Source: Micromonospora lupini
GTDB taxonomy: Bacteria; Actinomycetota; Actinomycetes; Mycobacteriales; Micromonosporaceae
Direction: 5' to 3'
NCBI RefSeq assembly: GCF_026342015.1
Contig: NZ_JAPENL010000003.1
Coordinates: 434,001 to 498,000 of the forward strand
Length of the DNA stretch: 64,000 nucleotides
Shown here: piece by piece, positions 16,774 to 25,699 of the stretch
How positions within the stretch are numbered: the stretch's first letter is position 1
Layout of the letters: each line of letters begins with the position of its first letter
Position numbers and translations under genes: made by a program
The notes under the pieces: model-generated
Told to the model about the DNA's origin: nothing
The model's input: only the letters and a program-made list of their open reading frames with translations
Database searches by the model: none

Positions 16774-19700
16774 TCAGGTTTGGTTGGCGGCGCGACCGCG
16801 CGCGATGACCACCCGGGCGGTACGGCGATGCTCGGCCGCTTCGGCGTCGCGGCCGAGGGCGGCGGCCAGGTCGGCGAGGTGCCCGGCCACCGGACCGACG
16901 GTGAGCACTCCACTGCCGGCGGCCAGCTCGTCCGCGGCTGGTCGGAGCGCGGCGGCGACGTACTCCATGGTGTCCCGGTCGTTTACGGCGAGCGCCGCGC
17001 GGGCGGTGAGGCACAGCCGCACCTCCCGCAGCAGGTCGTGCGGCCCGTCCGGCACGGCGTGGAGCGCCGCTCGGGCAGCGCGCCGGTCGCCGTCGACGGC
17101 GAGCAGCATGGGGCGGACCCAGGGCTCGTGCGGGCCCCAGTCCAGCCGCGCCCAGTCCTCGTCGTCCGGCCCGGGAATCGGCCTGTCGTCGTGGGCCGGA
17201 CGATCGTCGACCGCTTCGGCCAGGCGCAGGCCGAGCAGGGCGAGGGGCAGCAGGCCGTGGGCCAGCCCCGGCATGGCGTCGGCGGGCAGCCGGTCGGCAG
17301 CAGCCCGGTACGCGTCCGCCGCCGCCTCCCGGTCGCCGTCCAACGCGCGGCGCAGCGCCGCGTACCAGCCGGTGAAGACGCCGACCAGCGGCAGCTCGTA
17401 GCGCTGCGCGAGGCGGTCGGCGGCGCGGGCGTGCGCGTCCGCGTCGGCACGTTCGGCCCGCGCGCAGCACGACTGCACCAGGATGAGGTGACCCAGCACC
17501 TCGAAGGTCACCAACTGGCGCGCGGTGGCCAGGTCGACAAGCTCCGCGCCGATCCGGGCCCTCTCGGCGGCAAGCCCGACGCTGTCGAACGCGTGCATGA
17601 AGCGCGCGTTCAGCGCGAAGGCCAGCAACCCGGGATCCGCGACGGTTCGGGCGACCCGCTCGGCCTCGGCGGCGGCCCGGCGACCTCGGTCACCTGTGGT
17701 GCCGCGCAGCTCCAGCGCGAGCGTGCTCAGCAGCCGGCTGCGCTGCGCCGAGCCGGTCGGGCCGAGGCCGGTCAGGGCGTGCTCGGCGGCGCGGACGATC
17801 CGCTCGGAGAGCCTGTCGTCGTCGTTGCGGGTCCAGATGGCGGGCACGTCGAACCCGGCCAGCACCTCCGCCGTCAGCCGGGGGTCACCGACCGCCTCGG
17901 CGTCGGCGATCGCCTCGGCGCGGTACACCCGCGCCTGCGCCAACCGGCCCGTCACCGCCAAAGCGCGCCCCAGACCGAGCACCGCGCTCAACCGATCGCG
18001 TCGCTCGGTCCCCCCGGCCCGGTCGTACGCGTCGACGACCTGCGCCCACAGCCGGGCCGCCTCGTGCGGGTTGCCGTCGCGTTCGGCCTGTTCGGCGGCG
18101 GTACGGGCGTATCCCGCGGCCCGGCGGGCGGCGGCCGGCCCGCCGGCGCGCAGCAAGTGGTGGGCGAGCGTGGCGGGATCGACGGGCTGATGCCGCTGCA
18201 ACGCCTCGGCCACGGCGGCGTGCCAGGCCGCGCGGCGCGGCGCGGACAGGTCGGCGTAGAGCGTGTCGCGGACCAGGATGTGGGTGAACCGTAGCCGCCC
18301 GTCCGGCTCCTGCTCGGTCAGGAACCCGGCCTGCAACGCGCGGTCCACGGCGTCCAGCAGCGCCGCCGGGTCGCCGGTCAGCGCGCCGAGCACCTCGGGG
18401 TCGACGTCCCGGCCGAGCACCGCCGCCTGCCGCAGCACGGTACGGGTCGCCGCGGGCAGCTGGGCGAGGCGGTGCCGGATGACGTCGCGCACCCCGGGCG
18501 GCACTTCCGCCAGTGCCGCCCCGCCCGCGCCGACGTACAGCCGGACCAGCTCCCGGACGAAGAACGGGTTGCCGCCGCTGCGGTGGTGGATCAGCCCGAC
18601 TGTCGGCGGGTCCAGCTCCGTTGCGGCGAGGGCGCGGGCCAGTTCGCCTGTCGCCTCGGGAGACAGGCCGCCGAGGTACACGCGCACCGGTTCGAGCCCG
18701 GCCGAGCGGGCCAGGGCGGCGGTCAGCTCCGGGCTGATCTCGGTGGCCCGGTAGGTGCCCAGGACCAGGACCGGCCCGGTGGCCGGCTGCGGCCCGGTGA
18801 GCAGGGCGGTGAGCAGATCGAGCGTGTCGCCGTCGGCGCGGTGCAGGTCGTCGAGGACCAGTAGGAGGGGCGTCCGGTCGGCGGCGGTGGAGACCAACGA
18901 CGCCACCGCGCGGTGCCGACGGAACCGGGCCACGGCGGGGTCGGCCGCGCCGCCGATCCCGGCCGTCCCGCCACCGTCCACCGGCCCGCCGGGCCCGGCA
19001 GGCCCAGAAAGCTCACCCGGCCCGGAAGGCTCCCCGAGCCCGGAAGGCCCGCCAGGCCCGGAAGGCCCGCCGGAGGATCCGGAAAGCCCGTTCGACCCCG
19101 CCGGCTCGGTGAGCGTGTCGGTGATCTGGGTCCACGGCCAGGCGGCCGGGGCGCCCTCGTACTCGGGGCTGCGACCCCAGGCCGTGGTCCAGCCCTCGGC
19201 GGCGAGTTGCCGGGTCAGCGCCTCGGCCAGGGCGGTCTTGCCGGCCCCCGGATCCCCACTGACCAGGGCGAGCGTGGGCCGACCGGACCCGGTGGCGACC
19301 CGGCCGGCGTGCCGCAGCCGCTCCCGCTCCGCGTCCCGCCCGACGAACGGCCGCTGGCGCTCCCGCTCCGCGTCCCGCCCGACGGACGGCCGCTGCGGCA
19401 CGGGTCGCGACCCGCCGTCGCCAACGGGTCCGGCACGGTCCGGGACGGCCACGGCCGGGGTGAGGGTCAGGTGTGGCGCCTGGGCCAGGATGTCCGCCTC
19501 CAGCCGGCGCAGCTCGGGCCCCGGGTCCAGGCCCAGCTCCGCCACCAGGACGTCGCGTGCCTCGCGCAGCGCTGCCAGCGCCTCGCCCTGCCGACCGGCG
19601 CGGTACCGGGCCAGCGCGAGCAGCCGCCAGGCGTCCTCCCGCAGCGGATGGCTGGCGAGGTGGGCGGGCAGGTCGGCGGCGGCCTCGTCCGGACGACCCA

Positions 19701-20253
19701 ACGCGAGCAGCGCCTCCGCACGCCGCTCGACGGCGAGCATCCGCGACTCGTCCAAGCGGTTGATCTCCGCAGCGGCCCAGAGGTCGCCCGCGCAGTCCGC
19801 GTACGCGGGCCCCCGCCAGAGCCCGAGCGCCTCGTCCAGCACGGTCAGGGCCGGCGCGGGCAGGTTCCCGGTCAGCAGCCGTCCCGCCTCGCCGACGGCC
19901 GCCTCGAAGCGGTCGGCATCCACCGTGTCCGGGGCGGCCCGCAGCGCGTACCCCGGGGGTTCGGTGACCAGGAGGCGGGGTGGCTGCCGGGGTGGCCGGT
20001 CGGGCTCCAACGCCCGGCGCAGGTCGGCGACGAAGGTACGGATCGCGCCCACCGCGCCGTCCGGCGGCGCCTCCCACAGGTCGTCGACGAGGCGCTCCAC
20101 AGGCACCACCCGGCCGTGGGCGATCAGCAACCGGGCCAGCACCAGGCGCTGCCGGTGCCCCCGCAGCGGGACCGGACCGCCCGCGGTGGTGGCGGTCACC
20201 GGCCCGAGCACGCCGAACGTCACCCCCACCGGTGGCGTCGGTTGCCTGGTCAT
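16774..20253 (-). CDS. AfsR/SARP-family transcriptional regulator with AAA/NTPase and TPR-like regions
   Basis: The protein is 1159 residues. Residues 1 to about 100 form an OmpR-like winged helix (VTFGVLGPVTATTAGGPVPLRGHRQRLVLARLL), followed by a bacterial transcriptional activation domain to about residue 270. Walker A (GDPGAGKTAL) is near residue 335, the Walker B-like motif is TPLLLVLDDLHRAD, and the rest is helical repeats. Two oddities: a duplicated VGRDAERER block near residues 285-310, and a glycine/proline/serine collagen-like insert near 385-425 inside the NTPase region. SARP regulators activate secondary metabolite or developmental genes; no target can be named. It is convergent with the small gene set. 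Confidence 0.9.
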   Translation of the reverse strand: MTRQPTPPVGVTFGVLGPVTATTAGGPVPLRGHRQRLVLARLLIAHGRVVPVERLVDDLWEAPPDGAVGAIRTFVADLRRALEPDRPPRQPPRLLVTEPPGYALRAAPDTVDADRFEAAVGEAGRLLTGNLPAPALTVLDEALGLWRGPAYADCAGDLWAAAEINRLDESRMLAVERRAEALLALGRPDEAAADLPAHLASHPLREDAWRLLALARYRAGRQGEALAALREARDVLVAELGLDPGPELRRLEADILAQAPHLTLTPAVAVPDRAGPVGDGGSRPVPQRPSVGRDAERERQRPFVGRDAERERLRHAGRVATGSGRPTLALVSGDPGAGKTALAEALTRQLAAEGWTTAWGRSPEYEGAPAAWPWTQITDTLTEPAGSNGLSGSSGGPSGPGGPSGLGEPSGPGELSGPAGPGGPVDGGGTAGIGGAADPAVARFRRHRAVASLVSTAADRTPLLLVLDDLHRADGDTLDLLTALLTGPQPATGPVLVLGTYRATEISPELTAALARSAGLEPVRVYLGGLSPEATGELARALAATELDPPTVGLIHHRSGGNPFFVRELVRLYVGAGGAALAEVPPGVRDVIRHRLAQLPAATRTVLRQAAVLGRDVDPEVLGALTGDPAALLDAVDRALQAGFLTEQEPDGRLRFTHILVRDTLYADLSAPRRAAWHAAVAEALQRHQPVDPATLAHHLLRAGGPAAARRAAGYARTAAEQAERDGNPHEAARLWAQVVDAYDRAGGTERRDRLSAVLGLGRALAVTGRLAQARVYRAEAIADAEAVGDPRLTAEVLAGFDVPAIWTRNDDDRLSERIVRAAEHALTGLGPTGSAQRSRLLSTLALELRGTTGDRGRRAAAEAERVARTVADPGLLAFALNARFMHAFDSVGLAAERARIGAELVDLATARQLVTFEVLGHLILVQSCCARAERADADAHARAADRLAQRYELPLVGVFTGWYAALRRALDGDREAAADAYRAAADRLPADAMPGLAHGLLPLALLGLRLAEAVDDRPAHDDRPIPGPDDEDWARLDWGPHEPWVRPMLLAVDGDRRAARAALHAVPDGPHDLLREVRLCLTARAALAVNDRDTMEYVAAALRPAADELAAGSGVLTVGPVAGHLADLAAALGRDAEAAEHRRTARVVIARGRAANQT

Positions 20254-20421
20254 GGCACCAATCTAGGCGGCCGTGCCGGCCCGCACTGATCCGGCGCTGG
20301 CCGTCCGCTGATCACCACCGGGCAGCCTCGATGACGTACGACGGCGACAAGCCAGTTGTCGTCCGGGCGCTGCGCGACCTGCTGCTGCGCTGATCCGAGG
20401 ATCGGCCGGCTCCCCCGACGC

Positions 20422-22581
20422 TCAACGGCCGTCCGGGGAGCGCAGCCGGCCGACGAGGTCACGGACGGCCGCCCGGAACGCGGGGTCGGACTCGCCCGGG
20501 TGGTGTCCGCGCACCGGTGGCGGTCGACGCTCCCCAGGTGACGGCAGCAGGCTCGTAGGATCGCGCAGCCGCCGGTCGACGCGGCCGGCCGGATCGGCTG
20601 CCTCCGGAGGCGGATCGCCGGGCCAGTGCGCGGCGAAGATCCAACCGCCGACCGGGTCGGTGTCCCGCCAGAGGTTGAGCCACCGCCATCCGACCCGCTC
20701 CCCCACCTCGCGCAGCACCGTCTCGTCGAGGTACGCCGGGAAGAGCCGGGCGTAGAGGCGGCCCAGCGGGGAGCCGTAGGTGAGCAGCGCGACCCGCCGA
20801 CGCGCGGTCGGGGGCAGCCGCAGCACCGCGAGGGCCAGCAACGCCGAGCCGTGGCTGTGCCCGCACAGCAGCACCCCTGCGTGCCGCTCGGTCAGGTGGC
20901 CGATCCGGTCGGCCAGCTCCGGCACCGCCCGGTCGGCGTAGCTCGGGGGCGCGAACGGGTGAGCGGCCCGGGGCCAGAAGGTGCCCAGGTCCCACAGGAT
21001 CCCGACGTACCGGCGGAACCACGCCGTCCGGTAGGCGAACACACCGCCCAACACCAACGCGAGGAGCACCGCGGCGAGGAGGGAGGTGCTGACCGCGAGC
21101 CCCATCCCGACCGCTCCGGCCGGCAGCCCGATGAACTGCCGCGCCAGCTCGTCCGGCTCTCGCCCGAACTGCCCGAGCAGAATCGTGGCCAGCCCGACCA
21201 CCGCGAGAGTCGCGTACGTGGCCGCCAGCAGGCCCAGCCACTCGGTGAACCGCGCCCGCGCCACGGTCTTCGTGACCCGCCGCAGCCGTCCGATCGCCTC
21301 CGGCGGCGGCGCGGGAAAGTCCCGGGCGGTGATCGCCTCCGCGGCGCGGCGTCGGCGGCCCCGCGACAGGAGGGTCATCGCCCCGCACAGCAGCACCGCA
21401 GCGGCCACGTGCAGGAAGAAGGCCAGCAGCGTCCAGCGGTACGGCAGCGGTGGCCCCTCGTCGCCGCGGTAGCCACCGAGCAGGATCCCCGTCCGGTAGA
21501 CGAGACCGGCGGAGAGCGCGCCGGCCAGACCGACAGCGATGGCGGCGATGAGCGCCGCGCCCAGCCCCCGGGGCAGCGCGGAGCGACCACGGTGCCACAG
21601 CACCACGCCGCTGAGCAGCACCAGCAGGACCATCTGGCCGAGCAGGGCGCCGCTCGTGATCCCGTCGTAGCCGGGAAGCCCCGCCGACGTGGGCCAGCCG
21701 CGCGTGTCGCGCGCGACGGCCACCAGGGTCGCCACCGTCAGACCCGCCGCCAGCACGCCCACCGCGCGGGCTGTCACCGTGGCGGTGCGGGCGGTCGCGG
21801 CCCGGTCGATCAGCCCCGGGGCGGCGAGCAGGCCGACGCCTGCCACCAGGACCGCCGCGCTGAGCGCCAGCAGCAGCGTCGTCCCCGGCGTCGCGCCGCC
21901 GCTGCGACGGGCCGTGAGGAGCAGGACGTCGAGGACGGCGAGCGCGGCGGCGACGTGGATCGCCCGCAGCCGCACCACAAGCGGCTCCACCGCCCACAGT
22001 GGGTTGCCGGCCGGGCGGGAGCGGCGGGTGCCGAGCAGCCGCAGGACCCCGACGGCGACGATCGGCAGCAGCGCCGACACGGCAAGCCGCTGCCCGACAG
22101 GTCGGCCGTCGAGCCCGGCCAGAGTGTCGAAGGGCGCGCGGCAGGCCCCCGCGCCGAGACACCGCCAGGCGAGCAGGTCGAGGGCGACCCCGGCGATGGA
22201 CACCACGTACACCACCGTGAGGTTGAGCGCGAGGAGCCGGCACAGGACGGTGACCGCGGCGGCGCCGCTGCCGGTGGGCCGCATCCACACCGCCGCGTTG
22301 CTGAGCATGAACGGCAGCAGGATGACCATGGCGAGCGTCCGTGCCACAGTCCCGGAGGGCAGATCGCCCCAGCGGTACGCCTCAAGCGTCACCCCGCCCG
22401 GGTCGGCGCCGTCCGGCCCGTCGCGACGGTGGAAGCCTCCCCGGGCGTCGCCCGCGACCTGCCGTACCCGCTCCGCGCCCAGGATGACCGAGGGCCGCGC
22501 CCCCGACACGCCGTGCACCCGCAACTCCACCACGTCGTCGCGTCGCGGTTGGTCGCCGTGGCGCGGCGCTGCCTGCGACAT
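20422..22581 (-). CDS. Polytopic membrane protein with lipase-like C-terminal GHSHG motif
   Basis: The protein is 719 residues. The N-terminus VELRVHGVSG resembles the first strand and oxyanion region of an alpha/beta hydrolase. A membrane region of about twelve hydrophobic segments (residues 75 to 520) follows. Then comes a soluble C-terminal part with VLLCGHSHGSALLALAVL near residue 570, the nucleophile elbow G-x-S-x-G, and VALLTYGSPLGRLYARLFP, a pattern seen in lipases. A hydrolase split around a membrane domain would be unusual. The substrate is unknown. The gene begins eight bases after the stop of the SDR gene and is probably in its operon. Confidence 0.65.
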   Translation of the reverse strand: MSQAAPRHGDQPRRDDVVELRVHGVSGARPSVILGAERVRQVAGDARGGFHRRDGPDGADPGGVTLEAYRWGDLPSGTVARTLAMVILLPFMLSNAAVWMRPTGSGAAAVTVLCRLLALNLTVVYVVSIAGVALDLLAWRCLGAGACRAPFDTLAGLDGRPVGQRLAVSALLPIVAVGVLRLLGTRRSRPAGNPLWAVEPLVVRLRAIHVAAALAVLDVLLLTARRSGGATPGTTLLLALSAAVLVAGVGLLAAPGLIDRAATARTATVTARAVGVLAAGLTVATLVAVARDTRGWPTSAGLPGYDGITSGALLGQMVLLVLLSGVVLWHRGRSALPRGLGAALIAAIAVGLAGALSAGLVYRTGILLGGYRGDEGPPLPYRWTLLAFFLHVAAAVLLCGAMTLLSRGRRRRAAEAITARDFPAPPPEAIGRLRRVTKTVARARFTEWLGLLAATYATLAVVGLATILLGQFGREPDELARQFIGLPAGAVGMGLAVSTSLLAAVLLALVLGGVFAYRTAWFRRYVGILWDLGTFWPRAAHPFAPPSYADRAVPELADRIGHLTERHAGVLLCGHSHGSALLALAVLRLPPTARRRVALLTYGSPLGRLYARLFPAYLDETVLREVGERVGWRWLNLWRDTDPVGGWIFAAHWPGDPPPEAADPAGRVDRRLRDPTSLLPSPGERRPPPVRGHHPGESDPAFRAAVRDLVGRLRSPDGR

Positions 22582-22589
22582 CGGGACCG

Positions 22590-23507
22590 CTACGCGAGGA
22601 GGTCCGACGCCACGGTCCAGAGCCGCTCGGCGTTGCCCGGATCGACCGCGTACGCCGCGACGCCGCTGTAGTCGGCGGGCCGCTCGGTGACCACCGGCGC
22701 CTCGGCGCAGTCCTCGAAGTAGCGACCGCCGACGCCCTCCAGCAGAGGGGACGCGGCGAGCAGCACCGAGGTGGCGGCGCCCTGCTGCGGTGTCTTCTGC
22801 CGCTCCTTGGGCGTCCGCAGCCCGCCGGTGTGCTTCTGCAGGCCGGTGGCGATCGCGCCGGGGTTCAGCGCGTTGGTGTGGATGCCCTCGCCGGACCAGC
22901 GGCGGTTCGCCTCGACGGCAAGCAGCGCCTCGGCGCTCTTGGACTGCCCGTACGCGAGCAGCGGGTCGTACGGCCGGAACGCGAAGTGCAGGTCGTCGAA
23001 GACCACAGGCGAGAAGAGGTTGCCGCTGGAGCTGACCGACACCACCCGGGCGCCGCCGGCCGCGGCGAGCGCGTCGTGCAGGCCGACGGTAAGCGCGAAG
23101 TGCCCCATGAAGTTGGTGGCGAACTGCATCTCCCAGCCCTCCGCGGTGCGCTCCAGCTCGGGCAGCGCCATGATCCCGGCGTTGTTGACCAGGATGTGCA
23201 GTGGCTGGTCCCAGCCGGCGACGAATCGGTGTACCGAATCCTGGTCGGCCAGGTCCAGCTCGCGGGCCGTGACCCGGTCCGCGCCGATGCTTGCCGCGAT
23301 GTCGGCGGCGGCCTGCTCACCCGCGCTGACCCGACGTACCGCGAGCACCACCTCGGCCCCGGCGGCGGCCAGCGCGCGGGCGGTCTCGACGCCGATGCCG
23401 GCGGCGCCTCCGGTGATGATGGCCCGCCTACCGCTCAGGTCGACTCCGGCGAGGACCTCGTCGGCGGTCGAGGCGAAACCGAATGGCGTCCTGATTCGCT
23501 CAGTCAT
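22590..23507 (-). CDS. Short-chain dehydrogenase/reductase (retinol dehydrogenase-like)
   Basis: The protein is 305 residues with a classic SDR layout: nucleotide-binding TGGAAGIG near residue 30, DLADQDSVHRF, NNAGIM, catalytic serine in VSVSSSGN, and YGQSK with the catalytic Tyr and Lys. The NPGAIATGLQKHTGG segment is typical of the retinol dehydrogenase-like group. ATG at 23507 follows AGGGGCTAGAG; the frame is open further upstream without support. It is divergent from an MmyB-type regulator, a frequent pairing in actinomycetes in which the regulator controls the SDR. Confidence 0.92.
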   Translation of the reverse strand: MTERIRTPFGFASTADEVLAGVDLSGRRAIITGGAAGIGVETARALAAAGAEVVLAVRRVSAGEQAAADIAASIGADRVTARELDLADQDSVHRFVAGWDQPLHILVNNAGIMALPELERTAEGWEMQFATNFMGHFALTVGLHDALAAAGGARVVSVSSSGNLFSPVVFDDLHFAFRPYDPLLAYGQSKSAEALLAVEANRRWSGEGIHTNALNPGAIATGLQKHTGGLRTPKERQKTPQQGAATSVLLAASPLLEGVGGRYFEDCAEAPVVTERPADYSGVAAYAVDPGNAERLWTVASDLLA

Positions 23508-23641
23508 CTCTAGCCCCTGTCTCGAGCACGCTTCCTGCCAAACACTGTCACCCGGGCATCGCCCGTTATCCGGGTTCCTGGTTTTCCTGGTAGTGGCAGG
23601 ACCAGGCTGGGCGGGGCCGGGCGGCCTCCTACGATGGGCGG

Positions 23642-24481
23642 GTGAGCACGGCCGGCCCGCTGGGCGAATTCCTGCGCGCCCGGCGCGACCTGATCGGCCC
23701 CTCCGACGTCGGGCTGCCCGCACACGGCAGGCGGCGGGTGCCCGGCCTGCGCCGCGAGGAACTGGCCCTGCTGGCCGGCATCAGCGCCGACTACTACCTG
23801 CGGCTGGAGCAGGGCCGCGACCGGCACCCGTCGGGGCAGGTGCTCGACGCGCTGGCCCGGGCGCTGCTGCTCGACGCGGAGACCGCGGCGCACCTGCGTC
23901 GCCTCGGCGGCCAGGCACCCGCCGGCCGGCAGGTACGACGCCCGGAGCGGGTCCCGGTGGGCATTCGACAGTTGGTCGGTTCGTGGGCGCGGACACCCGC
24001 GTTCGTCCACGGCCGGCACCTGGACGTGCTCTTCGCCAACCCGATGGCGACCGCGCTGGCGCCGATCTACCGGGTCGGGGTGAACCTGCTGCGCGCGGTC
24101 TTCCTGGACCCGAGCGTGCCGGCGCTCTACCCGGCCGCGGAGGCGGTCGCGGCCAACGCGGTGGCCGGCCTGCGGGCCCAGGTCGGCGTCGAGGTGGATG
24201 ATCCCCGGCTCACCGAGCTTGTCGAGGAGTTGTCCGCCGGCAGCGAGCGGTTCCGGCGGTTGTGGGCCCGGCACGACGTCGCCGTCCGCGCGGGCGGTGG
24301 GCTACGGGTGTTCCGGCATCCGGTCGTGGGCGAGCTGGAGCTGCGCTACGAGAAGCTGACGATCAACGGTACGAGTCAGTCAGTGGTCGTCTATCACGCC
24401 GAGCCGGGCAGCCCGTCCGACCGCGCGCTCGCCCGGCTGGATGCGGCCGTTTCAACGCCCGACACGAACAAAGACCACTAA
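23642..24481 (+). CDS. MmyB-type XRE transcriptional regulator
   Basis: The protein is 279 residues. The N-terminal helix-turn-helix shows the family hallmark (VPGLRREELALLAGISADYYLRLEQGRDRHPSGQVLDALARAL). A PAS-like MmyB domain follows (RTPAFVHGRHLDVLFANPMATAL through LRVFRHPVVGELELRYEKL). MmyB-like domains are thought to bind small ligands such as fatty acids. It starts with GTG at 23642 and is divergent from the SDR gene, which it probably controls. Confidence 0.93.
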   Translation: MSTAGPLGEFLRARRDLIGPSDVGLPAHGRRRVPGLRREELALLAGISADYYLRLEQGRDRHPSGQVLDALARALLLDAETAAHLRRLGGQAPAGRQVRRPERVPVGIRQLVGSWARTPAFVHGRHLDVLFANPMATALAPIYRVGVNLLRAVFLDPSVPALYPAAEAVAANAVAGLRAQVGVEVDDPRLTELVEELSAGSERFRRLWARHDVAVRAGGGLRVFRHPVVGELELRYEKLTINGTSQSVVVYHAEPGSPSDRALARLDAAVSTPDTNKDH

Positions 24482-24512
24482 AATCCCCTATAGCGACATG
24501 GAGGAGGAGCCT

Positions 24513-24860
24513 GTGGCGAACAATTCCGGCGACGCCCCCAGCGTCAAGCGCACCGAACTGCAGCGTCATCAGGCCTCCGTGCCGGGTCGCCTGATCGTGC
24601 AGACGCTCTTCGAGATACCGGTCGGGCTCGCGTCGGGACGGCACAGCCACCCGGGCGAGGAGGTGGGCTTCCTCATCCACGGCACTGTCGACATGGAGTT
24701 CGACGACCGGCCGACGCTCACCATCCACGCCGGTGAGCCGTTCCTGATCCCACCCCGGACCATCCACAACGCCCGCAACGTCACCGACGACACCACCACG
24801 ATGATGCTCTCGACGTACTTCGTCGAGGCCGACGAGCCGCTGGTGACGCAGTACCCCTGA
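24513..24860 (+). CDS. Cupin domain protein
   Basis: This 115-residue single cupin has motif 1 GRHSHPGEEVGFLIHGTVDMEFD (G-x5-H-x-H-x3,4-E-x6-G region) and motif 2 PPRTIHNARN. It likely binds a metal ion; the reaction is unknown. GGAGGAGG directly precedes the GTG at 24513; an in-frame ATG at 24498 overlaps that site and is less likely. It follows the MmyB-type regulator by about 30 bases and is probably co-transcribed. Confidence 0.85.
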   Translation: MANNSGDAPSVKRTELQRHQASVPGRLIVQTLFEIPVGLASGRHSHPGEEVGFLIHGTVDMEFDDRPTLTIHAGEPFLIPPRTIHNARNVTDDTTTMMLSTYFVEADEPLVTQYP

Positions 24861-24872
24861 CCTGGGTTCGGC

Positions 24873-25640
24873 CTACCGGGTGGCCGCCCGCTCGGCGACC
24901 ACCACCGAGATGCCGTCGAGGACGCGTTGCAGGCCGAACTCGAACGCGTACTCCGGGCCGTACGCCCCGCCGTGCTGCTGACCGGCCGCGGTGCCGACCC
25001 GGGACGCGGTCGGGTAGCTGTCGGCCGTCAGGAACGTCTCCAGCCAGGGCGCGTGCGACTGCCACCACTGGCCGTCGGTCATGCCTGTCTCCCGCTCCAG
25101 GTCGACCACCTCGGACGCGGCGCGCGCGGAACTCTTCACGTGCCCGAGGACGAGGGTGAGCACCGCGTCCATCTCGACGTCGGTGAGCCCGATGTCGGCG
25201 ACCGCGCCGAGTTCGTGGTCGTACTTGGCCACCAGGTGCGGGCCGAGCACCGGGCGGGTCGTCTCGGCTCGCAGCATCCAGCGGTGGCGCTGGTAGAGCG
25301 CCAGGTTGTCGCGGGCGATCCGCTCCAGCCGGGCCCGCCAGTCCCCCTCGACGGCCGAACGCGGCATCTCGCCGTACGCGGTGTCGACCATGACGTCGAC
25401 GAGCTCGGACTTGCCCGGCACGTACGTGTAGACGGACATGGTGCCGACACCCAACGCCTCACCGACCCGGCGCATGGTCAACGCGTCGAGGCCCTCGGCG
25501 TCGGCGATGTCGATCGCCGCGCGGACGATCCGGTCGACGCTGAGCCCCTGCCCGGCGCTGCGGCTGGTCGGCTCCCGGGTGCGCCAGAGGATGGCCAGGC
25601 TGCGGGCCGGATCCGCTGTCGCCTTGCGCTCACTCGCCAT
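24873..25640 (-). CDS. TetR/AcrR-family transcriptional regulator
   Basis: The protein is 255 residues. The DNA-binding part is at residues 34-80 (LSVDRIVRAAIDIADAEGLDALTMRRVGEALGVGTMSVYTYVPGKSELVDVMVD). The rest is a helical ligand-binding domain of the TetR C-terminal type found in the tetracycline-repressor-like group. It is convergent with the cupin gene and lies about 60 bases upstream of the MFS gene end on the same strand. The nearby SDR/MFS pair is the natural candidate target, but its operator was not recognised. Confidence 0.92.
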   Translation of the reverse strand: MASERKATADPARSLAILWRTREPTSRSAGQGLSVDRIVRAAIDIADAEGLDALTMRRVGEALGVGTMSVYTYVPGKSELVDVMVDTAYGEMPRSAVEGDWRARLERIARDNLALYQRHRWMLRAETTRPVLGPHLVAKYDHELGAVADIGLTDVEMDAVLTLVLGHVKSSARAASEVVDLERETGMTDGQWWQSHAPWLETFLTADSYPTASRVGTAAGQQHGGAYGPEYAFEFGLQRVLDGISVVVAERAATR

Positions 25641-25699
25641 GGTGCGGCCATCCTAACAACGCGGTCGTACGCCGTACGTCGGCCGCCGGTCCGGCCTGA

